From DASWTL01 sp966250385 (GTDB lineage Bacteria > Bacteroidota > Bacteroidia > Sphingobacteriales > Sphingobacteriaceae): DNA of 42,539 bases. The notes under the pieces were generated by a model that had not been told where the DNA came from, ran no database searches, and saw nothing but the letters and a program-made list of their open reading frames with translations. Of the stretch, positions 8,092 to 16,357 are shown in pieces (position 1 is the first letter of the stretch; each line of letters starts with the position of its first letter). Location: assembly GCA_966250385.1 (NCBI GenBank), contig CBINHC010000018.1, positions 1 to 42,539 on the forward strand, read 5' to 3'. The position numbers and the translations under genes were made by a program.

Positions 8092-10074
8092 TCATAGCAT
8101 GTCAGCCGCCGAGGGCTGCTCTTCCGGCAACCGGGTCCGGACCGCGGGGATTGGCACTGAAAAGAAAAACTCAGCGCCTTGTCCTTCGGTGCTATGTACC
8201 CAGATATCACCGCCATTTGCGGCCAGGAACTCCTTGCAGAGCATCAGCCCCAGTCCGGTTCCTTTTTCGCCGGCTGTCCCGTTCCCGGAATCCATTATCG
8301 GATGGAACAGCTGGCTGAGGAGTTCCCTGCGGATCCCTTTCCCCTGGTCTTTAACACTGAATACCGCAAAACCCGGAAACCGGTTCAGATCACTGCACAC
8401 GCGGATCCGGCCCGACGGGAAGCTGAACTTCAGCGCGTTGGAGATGAGGTTTCTCAGGACGAAGTCAATATGATCCTTATCAGCGAAGAGCCGGAGATCC
8501 GCCGGAGTTTCGTCAAGAATCGTGATCATTTTCTGTTCTGCCTGCCGCTGGAAGAATGCAACATTTTTCTGAATTACCGGTTTGCTTTCAAAACCTGATT
8601 TCCTGACTACCAGACCCTGAAGCTGACCTTTACCCCAGAGAAGAAGCGAGTCCAGGGTTTCCAGCGAAACCTGACTGTGATTCCTAAGCGCCTGCAGCAT
8701 CTCCCTGCTTTCCTGCTCATTGAGCAGTCCGCTCTCCATCAGATCCACCATCTGAATGATACTGCCCATCGGGCTCCGCAGGTCATGCCCGATGATTGAA
8801 AACAGCTTGTCTTTCACCGAATTCGACTCCTGCAGCTTCAGGTTGAGCCGCTGGACCTTTCTCAAATAGTACCAAAGCCCCCCGCAAAGCACCAGGATCA
8901 GGGCAATAACGACCATTCCGCCATTCCGTTCAGCGGTCCGTTTGGCATTGGCAAGTTCCAGGTTCTGAACCCTTTCCTTCGATTTATCCAGGTCATAGCT
9001 CGCCTGAAGTGTGGAGATTTCCCGGCTTTTGTTGAGATTGAAGACGCTGTCCTTCAGTTTGTAGTGCTGATCCAGCGCAGAAATTGCTTCCTGATAGTTT
9101 CCTGAGCTCTTGTGCAGTTCCGACATGGCCAGATACACTTCAGACGATAACTCCTTCTGACCGGTTCTCCGGGCGATGTCAAGCGCCCTTTTTAAATACA
9201 GGGTGCCGTTCGGTTTGTCGATTCCTGACAGGTTGATCAGGGTCCGGGCTTCTATTTCAGGAAGATGGTATCTGCGGGATTTTTCAAGAACTGACCGGAA
9301 CATCCCCAACGCCTTTTCCGGCTGGCCGAGCTCTTTCAGGGCATTGGCAGCGTTCATGGCCAGATTAAGATGCATCGGTGCATATGCATTGGAGTCACTC
9401 AGGGCTGCTCCCTGCTGGAAATAGTTAAGTGCAGTTCTGACGTTTCCTTTCTTTGCTTCAACGATTCCGATATTGTTGAGAAGCGTATAGAGCGGCGCTG
9501 GGTCTCCGCCGTTGAGATCGCGCGCCTTGAGGTAGTATTCCAACGCCTTATCCAGGTCTCCGCTCCGTTCGTTCACCACCCCGAGTTTGATGTAGGACTG
9601 AACGATACCCGCCGTGTTCTTCGCCTTCTCATTCAGCTGCAGGGCCGTGATAAAGTACCTGGTCGCAGCCTGGTAGTTTCCGGATTTGCCTTCGATGATG
9701 CCCAATCCGTTATACTGAGCCGCTACCCCGGCGTCATGGCGAAGCTCTTGGTAGATCGCCAGAGATTCCAGCATATATTTTTTCGCCATGGTCAGATTAT
9801 CATGCTTTTCATTCAGCGTTCCGAGTTGTCCCATCAGCATAGCTTCGCCCAGGCGGTCTCCTGCTTTCCTGGCTATATCCAGTCCCTGGCGGGTGAAAAA
9901 AATAGCAGAATCCGGATTCTCATACTGAAACCGGCGGCTCAGGTCGATAAAATATGCAACTTTCTTCCCGACATCGGTTGAGTCGATTATATTTTCCGGG
10001 AGTGCCATACCGTGATCCAGGGAAAAAGCACCGGAATGTCCAGAAAGGACGAAAAGCAGTAGAATAAATCGCAT
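8092..10074 (-). CDS. TPR-containing membrane sensor histidine kinase (orphan)
   Basis: A 660-residue protein with an N-terminal signal segment. Residues ~40-350 hold tetratricopeptide repeats (words such as AAQYNGLGIIEGKSGNYQAA and TLLNNIGIVEAKKGNVRTAL), presumably in the periplasm, then a short coiled coil. One membrane helix follows at about 385-404, then the kinase core. The core has the H box SIIGHDLRSPMGS (His430), the N box LRNLISNALKFS, the G1 box VKDQGKGI and the G2 box GEKGTGLGLMLCK. This is a common Bacteroidota arrangement in which the TPR part senses stress or a partner protein. No response regulator or receiver domain is encoded nearby, so its partner is elsewhere. ATG 10074 gives a plausible signal peptide (MRFILLLFVLSG). 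Confidence 0.92.
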   Translation of the reverse strand: MRFILLLFVLSGHSGAFSLDHGMALPENIIDSTDVGKKVAYFIDLSRRFQYENPDSAIFFTRQGLDIARKAGDRLGEAMLMGQLGTLNEKHDNLTMAKKYMLESLAIYQELRHDAGVAAQYNGLGIIEGKSGNYQAATRYFITALQLNEKAKNTAGIVQSYIKLGVVNERSGDLDKALEYYLKARDLNGGDPAPLYTLLNNIGIVEAKKGNVRTALNYFQQGAALSDSNAYAPMHLNLAMNAANALKELGQPEKALGMFRSVLEKSRRYHLPEIEARTLINLSGIDKPNGTLYLKRALDIARRTGQKELSSEVYLAMSELHKSSGNYQEAISALDQHYKLKDSVFNLNKSREISTLQASYDLDKSKERVQNLELANAKRTAERNGGMVVIALILVLCGGLWYYLRKVQRLNLKLQESNSVKDKLFSIIGHDLRSPMGSIIQMVDLMESGLLNEQESREMLQALRNHSQVSLETLDSLLLWGKGQLQGLVVRKSGFESKPVIQKNVAFFQRQAEQKMITILDETPADLRLFADKDHIDFVLRNLISNALKFSFPSGRIRVCSDLNRFPGFAVFSVKDQGKGIRRELLSQLFHPIMDSGNGTAGEKGTGLGLMLCKEFLAANGGDIWVHSTEGQGAEFFFSVPIPAVRTRLPEEQPSAADML

Positions 10075-10227
10075 GAGAGAGAGAGCGTTTAAAAAGCAGG
10101 AAAACTACTAATTTTCACGCAAATATTTACAAAAGGGTAAAAGCACGCCATTTCACAGTTGCAAAAATTTATTAAAAAGAAAATATCTCATACATTGAGC
10201 CGGAGGCAACCGCAATATGCCATACCG

Positions 10228-10260
10228 GGTCCGGACTTTCGACATATTCTGTCCCGGACC
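10228..10260 (+). other. Possible leader hairpin before the FAD oxidoreductase gene
   Basis: GGTCCGGAC and GTCCCGGACC can pair as a 9-bp stem with one bulged base around a 14-base loop, 18 bases before the start codon. No T tract follows, so it is not a terminator. A regulatory role is only a guess. Confidence 0.25.
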
Positions 10261-10277
10261 GGCAGTGATCAACTATT

Positions 10278-11720
10278 ATGAACAAAAACGAAAAACCCGA
10301 TTTTGACGCCGTAGTGGTCGGCTCCGGCCCGAACGGCCTGGCGGCTGCAATTAACCTGCAGCGAGAAGGCTATTCCACACTGCTGCTGGAAAGCAGGGAC
10401 ACCATCGGCGGCGGGCTCCGTTCAAAGGAACTCACCCTTCCGGGTTTCGTGCACGACGCCTGTTCGGCCATCCACCCCCTCGCTGCCGGATCGCCTTTTT
10501 TTTCGACCCTTCCTTTGAAAGAACATGGTCTTAAGTTCATCTACCCCGAGATTCCGGTGGCCCACCCGTTTGCGACCGGAGATGCTGCCGTTGTAACCCG
10601 GGACATTCAGGAAACCGCCCGCCTGCTTGGCGCCGACGAAGAATCTTATCTGAAGCTGGTCCGGCCCCTTGCCGAAAACTGGGAGCTTCTCGCAGGAGAC
10701 ATACTGGGTCCCCTTCGCATGCCTGAGCACCCGGTCAGCATGATCCGGTTCGCGGCTGACGCCCTGCGATCTGCCGCCCGTCTGTCCAGGAGGTTCGCCG
10801 GCCGGAACGCAAAAGGTCTGTGGGCCGGTATGGCGGCACATTCCATTCTCCCATTATCAACGCCGGCAACTTCTGCCATTGCCCTGGTACTCCTTGCGAC
10901 AGCGCACGCCCGGGGGTGGCCGGTAGCAGCTGGCGGATCCCAGCGGATCGCGGATGCTCTTGGCGCGTGCTTCAGATCCCTCGGCGGAACCATTGAAACA
11001 TCGGTCCACGTGAGCTCACTGTCCCAGCTTCCAAGTTCCAGGGTGGTACTGTTTGATGTGACTCCCCGTCAGCTCCTGGAAATTGCGGGACATCAGTTTT
11101 CAACCTTATACCGCTGGCAACTGAGCAGGTTTCGCCATGGAATGGGCGTCTTTAAGATCGACTGGGCTCTCGACGGCCCGATCCCGTTCACAGCGCCCGA
11201 GTGCCGAAAGGCCGGTACAGTCCACCTGGGCAATACCTTTGAAGAGATCGCTGCAGGCGAACGCGCGGTCTGGAAAGGGCAGCACCCGGAACATCCTTTC
11301 GTGCTGCTCGCCCAGCAAAGTGTCTGCGATCCGCTCCGGGCACCGGAAGGGAAACAAACGGCCTGGGCGTACTGCCACGTGCCGAACGGTTCACCAAGAG
11401 ATATGAGCGAAGCGATCGAGTCCCAGATGGAGCGGTTCGCGCCGGGATTCAGGGAACGCATTCTCGCCAGACATACCATGAACTCCATACAGCTCCAGGA
11501 CTACAACCCCAACTATTACGGCGGTGACATCGCCGGCGGAACGAACGACCTTGGCCAGCTGTTTACCCGGCCGGCACTAAGATGGTCGCCTTACCGGACT
11601 TCGGCAAAAGGGCTCTACCTGTGCTCCTCATCCACTCCTCCGGGAGGCGGCGTTCACGGTATGTGCGGTTATCATGCCTCAGTCAGGGCGATCAGGGACA
11701 TACTCCGGCACAAAGAATAA
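10278..11720 (+). CDS. FAD-dependent oxidoreductase, CrtI / phytoene-dehydrogenase-like (PYROXD2-like)
   Basis: A 480-residue flavoprotein. The N-terminus is a Rossmann FAD-binding fold with VVGSGPNGLAAAINL (GxGxxG), the adenosine-binding Glu in LLLESRDTIGGGLRS, and a family word LPGFVHDACSAIHPLA. The C-terminus has the second FAD contact, GLYLCSSSTPPGGGVHGMCG. Enzymes of this group desaturate or oxidise carotenoids and related lipophilic substrates. The sequence fits the uncharacterised PYROXD2-like branch better than true phytoene desaturases, and no carotenoid gene (crtB, crtY, crtZ) is nearby, so a carotenoid role is not supported. Length is normal for the branch (about 480-530). It is a single gene, divergent from the histidine kinase. 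Confidence 0.85.
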   Translation: MNKNEKPDFDAVVVGSGPNGLAAAINLQREGYSTLLLESRDTIGGGLRSKELTLPGFVHDACSAIHPLAAGSPFFSTLPLKEHGLKFIYPEIPVAHPFATGDAAVVTRDIQETARLLGADEESYLKLVRPLAENWELLAGDILGPLRMPEHPVSMIRFAADALRSAARLSRRFAGRNAKGLWAGMAAHSILPLSTPATSAIALVLLATAHARGWPVAAGGSQRIADALGACFRSLGGTIETSVHVSSLSQLPSSRVVLFDVTPRQLLEIAGHQFSTLYRWQLSRFRHGMGVFKIDWALDGPIPFTAPECRKAGTVHLGNTFEEIAAGERAVWKGQHPEHPFVLLAQQSVCDPLRAPEGKQTAWAYCHVPNGSPRDMSEAIESQMERFAPGFRERILARHTMNSIQLQDYNPNYYGGDIAGGTNDLGQLFTRPALRWSPYRTSAKGLYLCSSSTPPGGGVHGMCGYHASVRAIRDILRHKE

Positions 11721-11765
11721 CAGGCGCTTCACCCATTTGTAAAAGGGTCTTTTTACTTTCGGTGC

Positions 11766-12719
11766 ATGATATTACGAATCCGGTCTGTCCTATTGATGCT
11801 ATTAGCAGCAGTCTCCTCCTGCCAGACGCAGGAATCAGGGGAGCAAAGCCAGGGAAGGCACGTGACGACAGCTAAGAAAACGGTCCCGCGGCCGTCCTTT
11901 GAACAAATTAAGGGCAGATCCTATACCGAGGTCCGGAGAGCCTTCGACAACGGTCTTTCTTTTCATTACACCGGCTTCCAGCTGGAACCCGAGTGGAAAC
12001 TGACCTTCACTTCCGACAGCACCGTCAAGATCTACAGCCCGGCAAAGAGAACCTATATCCACTACCCGATGTACTACAGCCATGCAACCGTATTTAACTT
12101 CGCGCGGGAATGGCTGAGGATCAAAAGAATCAGCCGGGACAGCCTGGTCTTTGAATTACTGGAAGTGGAAAATAAGGTCATCCTCAAAAAACCACAGCGG
12201 GTCTACATGACCTTTTATTCCGACCAGTATATCCATGAGGTCCTGAAAACGGAGGCGGCCACGCTCCGGAAACCAAACCGGAACGACAGTCTGTATATCA
12301 GCTCGAAGGCCGCCCGGGCTATTGCGGACCCGGAACAGGCCTTTCCTGCACGCCAGCCGGTCCGGATGGAAAGCATCAGCCCGGCCCTCACGGTTAAGAA
12401 GGTACAGGAACAGGAAGACGTGCTGGCGGGTATTGAGCGGATGGACACGTATATGCTGCCCAGGTATGAAATCAGGATCGACCGCGCATACCGTGATTTC
12501 GGGTATTACTTTTCAGTCCGGGTCGATGAAAAGGGCGGGATGGAGTTCAACCGGTTCCTGCAGCAGGTGCAGCCTGAATTCCTCGAAGCAAGAACGCGGG
12601 TGGTTCGGGGCATTATCGACGTTTACCTGAAAAACCTGATAAAAGTGACTCCGGGGAGCACGCTCGGGTACAGGCATCCGAGCGTCATTTCGCTGTACGT
12701 ATCGGGGAAAAAGAAGTAA
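11766..12719 (+). CDS. Lipoprotein of unknown function
   Basis: The 317-residue protein has a lipoprotein signal (MILRIRSVLLMLLAAVSSC, Cys19). The rest is polar and probably mixed alpha/beta: an N-terminal part with LSFHYTGFQLEPEWKLTFTS, which reads like a small beta domain, a Lys/Arg-rich middle, and a C-terminal part around DRAYRDFGYYFSVRVDEKGG and VIDVYLKNLIKVTPGSTLGY-like segments. I do not recognise a family. A TACTTTCG box (11754-11761) sits four bases before the ATG. It stands between the oxidoreductase and the cold-shock gene with no sign of an operon. Confidence 0.75.
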   Translation: MILRIRSVLLMLLAAVSSCQTQESGEQSQGRHVTTAKKTVPRPSFEQIKGRSYTEVRRAFDNGLSFHYTGFQLEPEWKLTFTSDSTVKIYSPAKRTYIHYPMYYSHATVFNFAREWLRIKRISRDSLVFELLEVENKVILKKPQRVYMTFYSDQYIHEVLKTEAATLRKPNRNDSLYISSKAARAIADPEQAFPARQPVRMESISPALTVKKVQEQEDVLAGIERMDTYMLPRYEIRIDRAYRDFGYYFSVRVDEKGGMEFNRFLQQVQPEFLEARTRVVRGIIDVYLKNLIKVTPGSTLGYRHPSVISLYVSGKKK

Positions 12720-12828
12720 AACGCCGGGTGCCGGAACTTTTTCCAGGATTTTAAATTGTATAACAGGATTATTGTGAAATTTCCCGACCTTTATAAGAGC
12801 GCACAAGGCACCAAAAGAAGTAAAGCAT

Positions 12829-13278
12829 ATGGCCAAATCAACGGAAACGTTCAATAAAAAAGAAAAAGAGAAAAAGAGACTAAAGAAACAGCAGGAGAAG
12901 AAAGAAAGGCTCGAAGAGCGGAAAGCAAATGCAACTAAAGGAAAAAGCCTGGAGGACATGCTTGCATATGTGGACGAGAACGGAAACATCACTTCAACTC
13001 CTCCTGATCCGACCAAGAAGAAAAAGATCAATGCGGAGGATATCCAGATCGGCGTAGCCAAACAGGAAGCTGTAGAGCTGGATCCGGTCAGACAGGGGAA
13101 AGTGACGTTCTTCAATGAATCCAAAGGTTATGGCTTTATCCGGGACGATCAGACCCAGGAGAGCATTTTTGTGCACATCAACGGCCTGACCCAGCCTGTG
13201 AAGGAAAACGACAAGGTGACCTTTGAGACGGAGATGGGACAAAAAGGTCTCAATGCCATCAGGGTTAAAAAACGTTAA
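12829..13278 (+). CDS. Cold-shock domain protein with a charged N-terminal extension
   Basis: The 149-residue protein binds single-stranded RNA or DNA through a C-terminal cold-shock domain (about 86-147). It has the expected start GKVTFFNESKGYGFI with RNP1 (KGYGFI), RNP2 (SIFVHI) and the closing KVTFETEMGQKGLNAIRV. The first ~85 residues are a very charged Lys/Glu segment (KKEKEKKRLKKQQEKKERLE), likely a helix, plus a linker with TPPDPTKKKK. Plain CspA proteins are about 65-70 residues; extended versions like this one are common in Bacteroidota. It is a single gene followed by a terminator. The role in RNA chaperoning is inferred from the family. Confidence 0.88.
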   Translation: MAKSTETFNKKEKEKKRLKKQQEKKERLEERKANATKGKSLEDMLAYVDENGNITSTPPDPTKKKKINAEDIQIGVAKQEAVELDPVRQGKVTFFNESKGYGFIRDDQTQESIFVHINGLTQPVKENDKVTFETEMGQKGLNAIRVKKR

Positions 13279-13292
13279 CGGTCAACCGCGAC

Positions 13293-13319
13293 AGGGGCTT
13301 GCAGGAACAGGCCTCTTTT
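13293..13319 (+). terminator. Terminator after the cold-shock gene
   Basis: AGGGGCTTG (13293-13301) pairs with CAGGCCTCT (13308-13316), with two wobble pairs, around a 6-base loop, followed by a short T run. It lies 15 bases after the stop. Confidence 0.6.
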
Positions 13320-13332
13320 CATTTGGGGCATT

Positions 13333-13716
13333 CTACAGGACCAGTTGGGCGAACAGCCGGTTCAGCGTCTCTTCAGGATTAGCTGAAAGTCCTGGATGGA
13401 CCTTGGATGTTTGAAGCACTGTGCTGCGCGTCGCAGTAAGCCACCGGAACCTGGAGGCTTCGTCCAGTCGGCCAATGGGACCAGCATCCGGACCGCCGCT
13501 GCAGATCCGGCCGAAGGACATCAAATGCGCTTTTACTTCTTCCGGTTCAGCCTGTGGGGAAAAGGCTCTCAGCCGGTCTTCGTCGATCCGGCAAATACTT
13601 TTTAAAAACTTCTTCTTCGCACAGAAAAGGATCACGCCAACGTTGAGGAATTCTTCCCGCTCAACCCTGGGCACCACCCGAATAACGGCGTACTCAAATA
13701 AGTATTGATCTTGCAT
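13333..13716 (-). CDS. DUF3037 protein, partner of the HipA-like kinase
   Basis: The 127-residue protein starts MQDQYLFEYAVIRVVPRVER, followed by EEFLNVGVILFCAKKKFL. This YAVIRVVPRxERxEFxNVGVIL pattern is the hallmark of DUF3037. Its biochemical role is unknown. Its gene starts inside the end of the HipA-like kinase gene (23-base overlap), so translation is probably coupled. The two families are known to be neighbours, which suggests a shared function. No membrane segment or signal peptide: cytosolic. Confidence 0.85.
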   Translation of the reverse strand: MQDQYLFEYAVIRVVPRVEREEFLNVGVILFCAKKKFLKSICRIDEDRLRAFSPQAEPEEVKAHLMSFGRICSGGPDAGPIGRLDEASRFRWLTATRSTVLQTSKVHPGLSANPEETLNRLFAQLVL

Positions 13717-14491
13717 TCTGTGCTTCTTTTACAAAAATATCTGATGCGGCGATCCGCCTTTCAAGAAAGCCGGCATATACATCCCGCCGTTCCTGCGCAG
13801 TTATGGAATCCCCGTTGAGCAGCCAGTCTTCCGGGATCAGGTTCACAATGGAGCGAATGCGCTCAGGACTGAGCACCGCCCTGCAGAACGCATCAGCCTC
13901 TTCCATCCGGGATGCGCCGGGAAGAAGAACATGGTCCCTGATCTGTACAAAGGGCTTTCGGGCCTGTTCCTGCCAGTTATCCCATGAGTGATGGAAATAT
14001 AGCGCAGCGCCGTGGTCGATAAGCCAGAGTTCCTTATGCCACATCAGCATGTTGGTGTTTCTTGCCGTGCGGTCGACATTGGTCAGCAGGCTATCCGTCC
14101 AGACCACGCGGGAGGCAAGCTCCTCGTCCGCCTCATTGACGGCCGGATCATAGGTGATGGCCCCGGAAAGGTAATGCAAAGCGAGGTTTTCGCCGACACT
14201 GAACTTGAGCAGGTCCTGGATCTCTTCATCCGGCTCTGTACGGCCAAAGGCTTCATCAATATTTGCAAAGACAATCTCGGGAACCCGAAGTCCGACAGCC
14301 CTGGCGATCTCCCCGCCAAGCAGTTCCGCGATCAGTGCGCGGACACCCTGCCCGGCCCCCCGGAACTTCAGCACATACAGAAAATCATCATCCGCCTCGG
14401 CAATCGCTGGCAGTGATCCGCCCTCCCGGAGCGGGGTGACATATCTCGTAACGTTTACTGACCGTAACTGGTAATGATCTGGTTCCTGCAT
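13694..14491 (-). CDS. HipA-family kinase-like protein
   Basis: The 265-residue protein resembles the stand-alone HipA-like kinase family rather than the full HipA toxin (about 440 residues). Visible are a strand with a putative ATP-lysine (FLYVLKFRGAGQG), ALIAELLGGEIARAVGLRVPE with the helix after it, a catalytic-loop-like NVDRTARNTNML (Asp140) and a metal-binding DxG variant in LWLIDHGAALYFH (Asp159). No HipB-type antitoxin is adjacent. Instead it overlaps a DUF3037 gene by 23 bases. A Ser/Thr kinase or related phosphotransferase is inferred; the substrate is unknown. Whether the pair is a toxin-antitoxin, stress or phage-defence unit cannot be told from the sequence. Confidence 0.82.
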   Translation of the reverse strand: MQEPDHYQLRSVNVTRYVTPLREGGSLPAIAEADDDFLYVLKFRGAGQGVRALIAELLGGEIARAVGLRVPEIVFANIDEAFGRTEPDEEIQDLLKFSVGENLALHYLSGAITYDPAVNEADEELASRVVWTDSLLTNVDRTARNTNMLMWHKELWLIDHGAALYFHHSWDNWQEQARKPFVQIRDHVLLPGASRMEEADAFCRAVLSPERIRSIVNLIPEDWLLNGDSITAQERRDVYAGFLERRIAASDIFVKEAQNARSILI

Positions 14492-14600
14492 ACCGGTGAT
14501 GTAAGGCTGGCCCGCGCGGCGGTACCAGTTATAATGGGGTAAAAATACGGTTTTAGAGGGAAAGAACGCTCCGGCGCAAAACCAGTTCGTTCAGGAAGTA

Positions 14601-14735
14601 CTACAGGTACCCGTTCATCTCGTTATCATCAAACAGCGAAGTATCTGAAAGACTGTCGAACATGTAGTTGAAGTAGGTGTATGTCGCTGCAGCAACAGCC
14701 AGTATGGTCACAATTGTAAATCCTGCTTTTTTCAT
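14601..14735 (-). CDS. 44-residue single-span membrane peptide
   Basis: A short frame with a clean ATG start and TAG stop encodes 44 residues. It has two lysines after Met, a hydrophobic helix (about 4-20, AGFTIVTILAVAAATY) and an acidic C-terminus (DSLSDTSLFDDNEMNGYL). The pattern (MKK, a helix, then a soluble polar tail) is that of a real small membrane protein. It lies in an otherwise empty 309-base gap between the HipA-like kinase and a lipoprotein gene, all on the same strand. I do not recognise the family. A short inverted repeat TTGGTT / AACCAA (14742-14765) sits just upstream of its start. Confidence 0.5.
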   Translation of the reverse strand: MKKAGFTIVTILAVAAATYTYFNYMFDSLSDTSLFDDNEMNGYL

Positions 14736-14800
14736 ACTTCATTGGTTTGATAGTTTATTAACCAACCAGATACGGAATTTGATTTACCCTTTGATCATTC

Positions 14801-15550
14801 CTACGGACGGACCAGGCCGCCTACATTAATAGCTACCCCCAGCGTAAATACAGAAGACCCTGCGGTCAGATAATCCCGGTTTTTGAGGCCGAAGTTGCTT
14901 CCCGAAGTATACTGGAGCTGGACAGCTTTATTCAGCTGAAGGCGGGTGAAGAACACCGGTTCAAAAAATATATTGTCTTCACCTTCCTGTCTAATATCGT
15001 TGACCTTAAAATCCCGCGTCTTCATCCGGCTGATACGCAACGCCGTACCGTAATTGATCGGATAGGCCGTACCGAACAGCTTCAGCGATTTTTTCCGCTT
15101 CGAACTATAATTTGCCTGCACGAAGATCTTACTGAATGACATCTGCTGCCGCTCGTTGCTGATGAGCCCTTCGGTCGTAACCTCCCTTAAAACCCGAAGT
15201 GAACTTCCGCGGCCGAGGCCGGAATAGATCTCAAGGATCCGGGTACCTTCACTGCCGAACGTAGTATAATATCCTCCTGCGCACTCCAGCAGATTCTGAG
15301 AAAAATCGCGTTTTTCGCGATCACGGTTCATAAATGATCCGTTCAGCATGACGCTGAAATGATCTGAAACCGCGTAAGCCGAATTAAAACTCGCATTCCC
15401 TTTGAGCGAAATGTGTGCGGCAGCATGCAGCTCCCCGTCAGCGCTGAGCATCGGGGTATTGGGTACGTTCGGAACGTACATGGAGGAACAGCCCGTCAGC
15501 ATGATACACAACAGGAAAAAGAAAAGTCCGGAAAAAAGTCCCTTATGCAT
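14801..15550 (-). CDS. Lipoprotein of unknown function, probably beta-rich
   Basis: From ATG 15550 the protein has 249 residues with a clear lipoprotein signal (MHKGLFSGLFFFLLCIMLTG, then Cys21). The mature part starts SSMYVPNVPNTPMLSADGEL and goes on with alternating strands such as HAAAHISLKGNASFNSAYAV, and ends in SSVFTLGVAINVGGLVRP. The alternating pattern and aromatic ends suggest a small outer-membrane beta-structure. I recall similar unnamed Bacteroidota lipoproteins but no function. The longer frame from 15598 would hide the signal peptide, so 15550 is chosen. Confidence 0.75.
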   Translation of the reverse strand: MHKGLFSGLFFFLLCIMLTGCSSMYVPNVPNTPMLSADGELHAAAHISLKGNASFNSAYAVSDHFSVMLNGSFMNRDREKRDFSQNLLECAGGYYTTFGSEGTRILEIYSGLGRGSSLRVLREVTTEGLISNERQQMSFSKIFVQANYSSKRKKSLKLFGTAYPINYGTALRISRMKTRDFKVNDIRQEGEDNIFFEPVFFTRLQLNKAVQLQYTSGSNFGLKNRDYLTAGSSVFTLGVAINVGGLVRP

Positions 15551-15718
15551 AATTTTGCCTTTAGTCACCACGATGATAAAAAAGGAACTTAACGGCATTC
15601 ACAATGCGTTAGTTTTCCGCCATGACGATACCTTAGTTAGTCAGCTGATACTTAAGAAAATATTTTATTAACAATGGGCTGAACACCGGAAAAAATTAAT
15701 TTTGGCAGTAGTGTTCGT

Positions 15719-16357
15719 ATGAAATCATTTTGTCTTTTGATCTGTTTTGCTCTGCTGCTGACTGCCGCTTCCGCACAGCGAATAGTTGTCCCGAAAACCA
15801 GCAGGGCGGTCCTGCTCGACGGCAGGTTCTCCGCCAAGGAGTGGCAGGGGGCGCATGTGATTCACGTCAATGACTCTCTCGAGCTCCATCTGAAGCAGGA
15901 CCGCGACTATTTTTACTGGTGTCTGCGAGACCGCAGCGGGCACCTTTCAGGCGTAGACTTTTATATGGCGTTCAGAGATACCATCCTGAACCTCCATGCT
16001 TCGGCGAAACTGGGAGAACGGATCTGGCAAGACGGGAGCTACGGAGAATGGACCTGGTGGAACCATCGGCAATGGTCGGCTAATGTAGCCCGGTTCAATA
16101 GCTTCGAAGGTCAGCGTTTTCTGCAGGATGAGGCGAAGGAATTCCAGCTGGAAAAAAGCCGCATTGCGGATAGCGGCTTCCGGCTTATGTTTCAGTTGGA
16201 CCAGCCGGGAGAAAGGCCCCCCGCATATCCCTCCGGTGCCCGACCTGAAACCCCGGAAAGGTGGCTCAGTCTTGCACTCAAGAAAACTACGGCGTCAGAC
16301 CGGATCGGTCCACGGAAGCAACGATCTCAATCCGGCGGTCGAAATCGGGCTGACTGA
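15719..16357 (+). CDS. Secreted CBM9-like / DOMON-like protein
   Basis: The 212-residue protein has a signal peptide (MKSFCLLICFALLLTAASAQ). The mature region reads like the carbohydrate-binding family 9-type fold: VLLDGRFSAKEWQGAHVIHV at the start, then RDYFYWCLRDRSG and VDFYMAFRDTILNLHASAKL. Trp-rich segments follow (WTWWNHRQWS) and a closing PERWLSLALKK. Ligand unknown. The last ~24 residues (from TTASDRIG on) are encoded opposite the end of the OmpA-domain gene, are polar and unlike the rest, and may be a read-through tail after loss of an earlier stop. A TAATTTTG box lies 14 bases before the ATG. Confidence 0.7.
   Translation: MKSFCLLICFALLLTAASAQRIVVPKTSRAVLLDGRFSAKEWQGAHVIHVNDSLELHLKQDRDYFYWCLRDRSGHLSGVDFYMAFRDTILNLHASAKLGERIWQDGSYGEWTWWNHRQWSANVARFNSFEGQRFLQDEAKEFQLEKSRIADSGFRLMFQLDQPGERPPAYPSGARPETPERWLSLALKKTTASDRIGPRKQRSQSGGRNRAD

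Noticed and set aside
10278..11720. Carotenoid pathway (crtI) reading of the FAD oxidoreductase
   Set aside because: No crtB, crtY or crtZ is nearby and the sequence fits the uncharacterised PYROXD2-like branch better.
12720..12760. CCGG-GTG-CCGG followed by AACTTTTT after the unknown lipoprotein gene
   Set aside because: A 4-bp stem is too short to call a terminator.
12513..13124. Leftward 203-codon frame opposite the cold-shock gene
   Set aside because: It is the antisense shadow of the charged Lys/Glu segment, which gives a Ser/Phe-rich translation without features.
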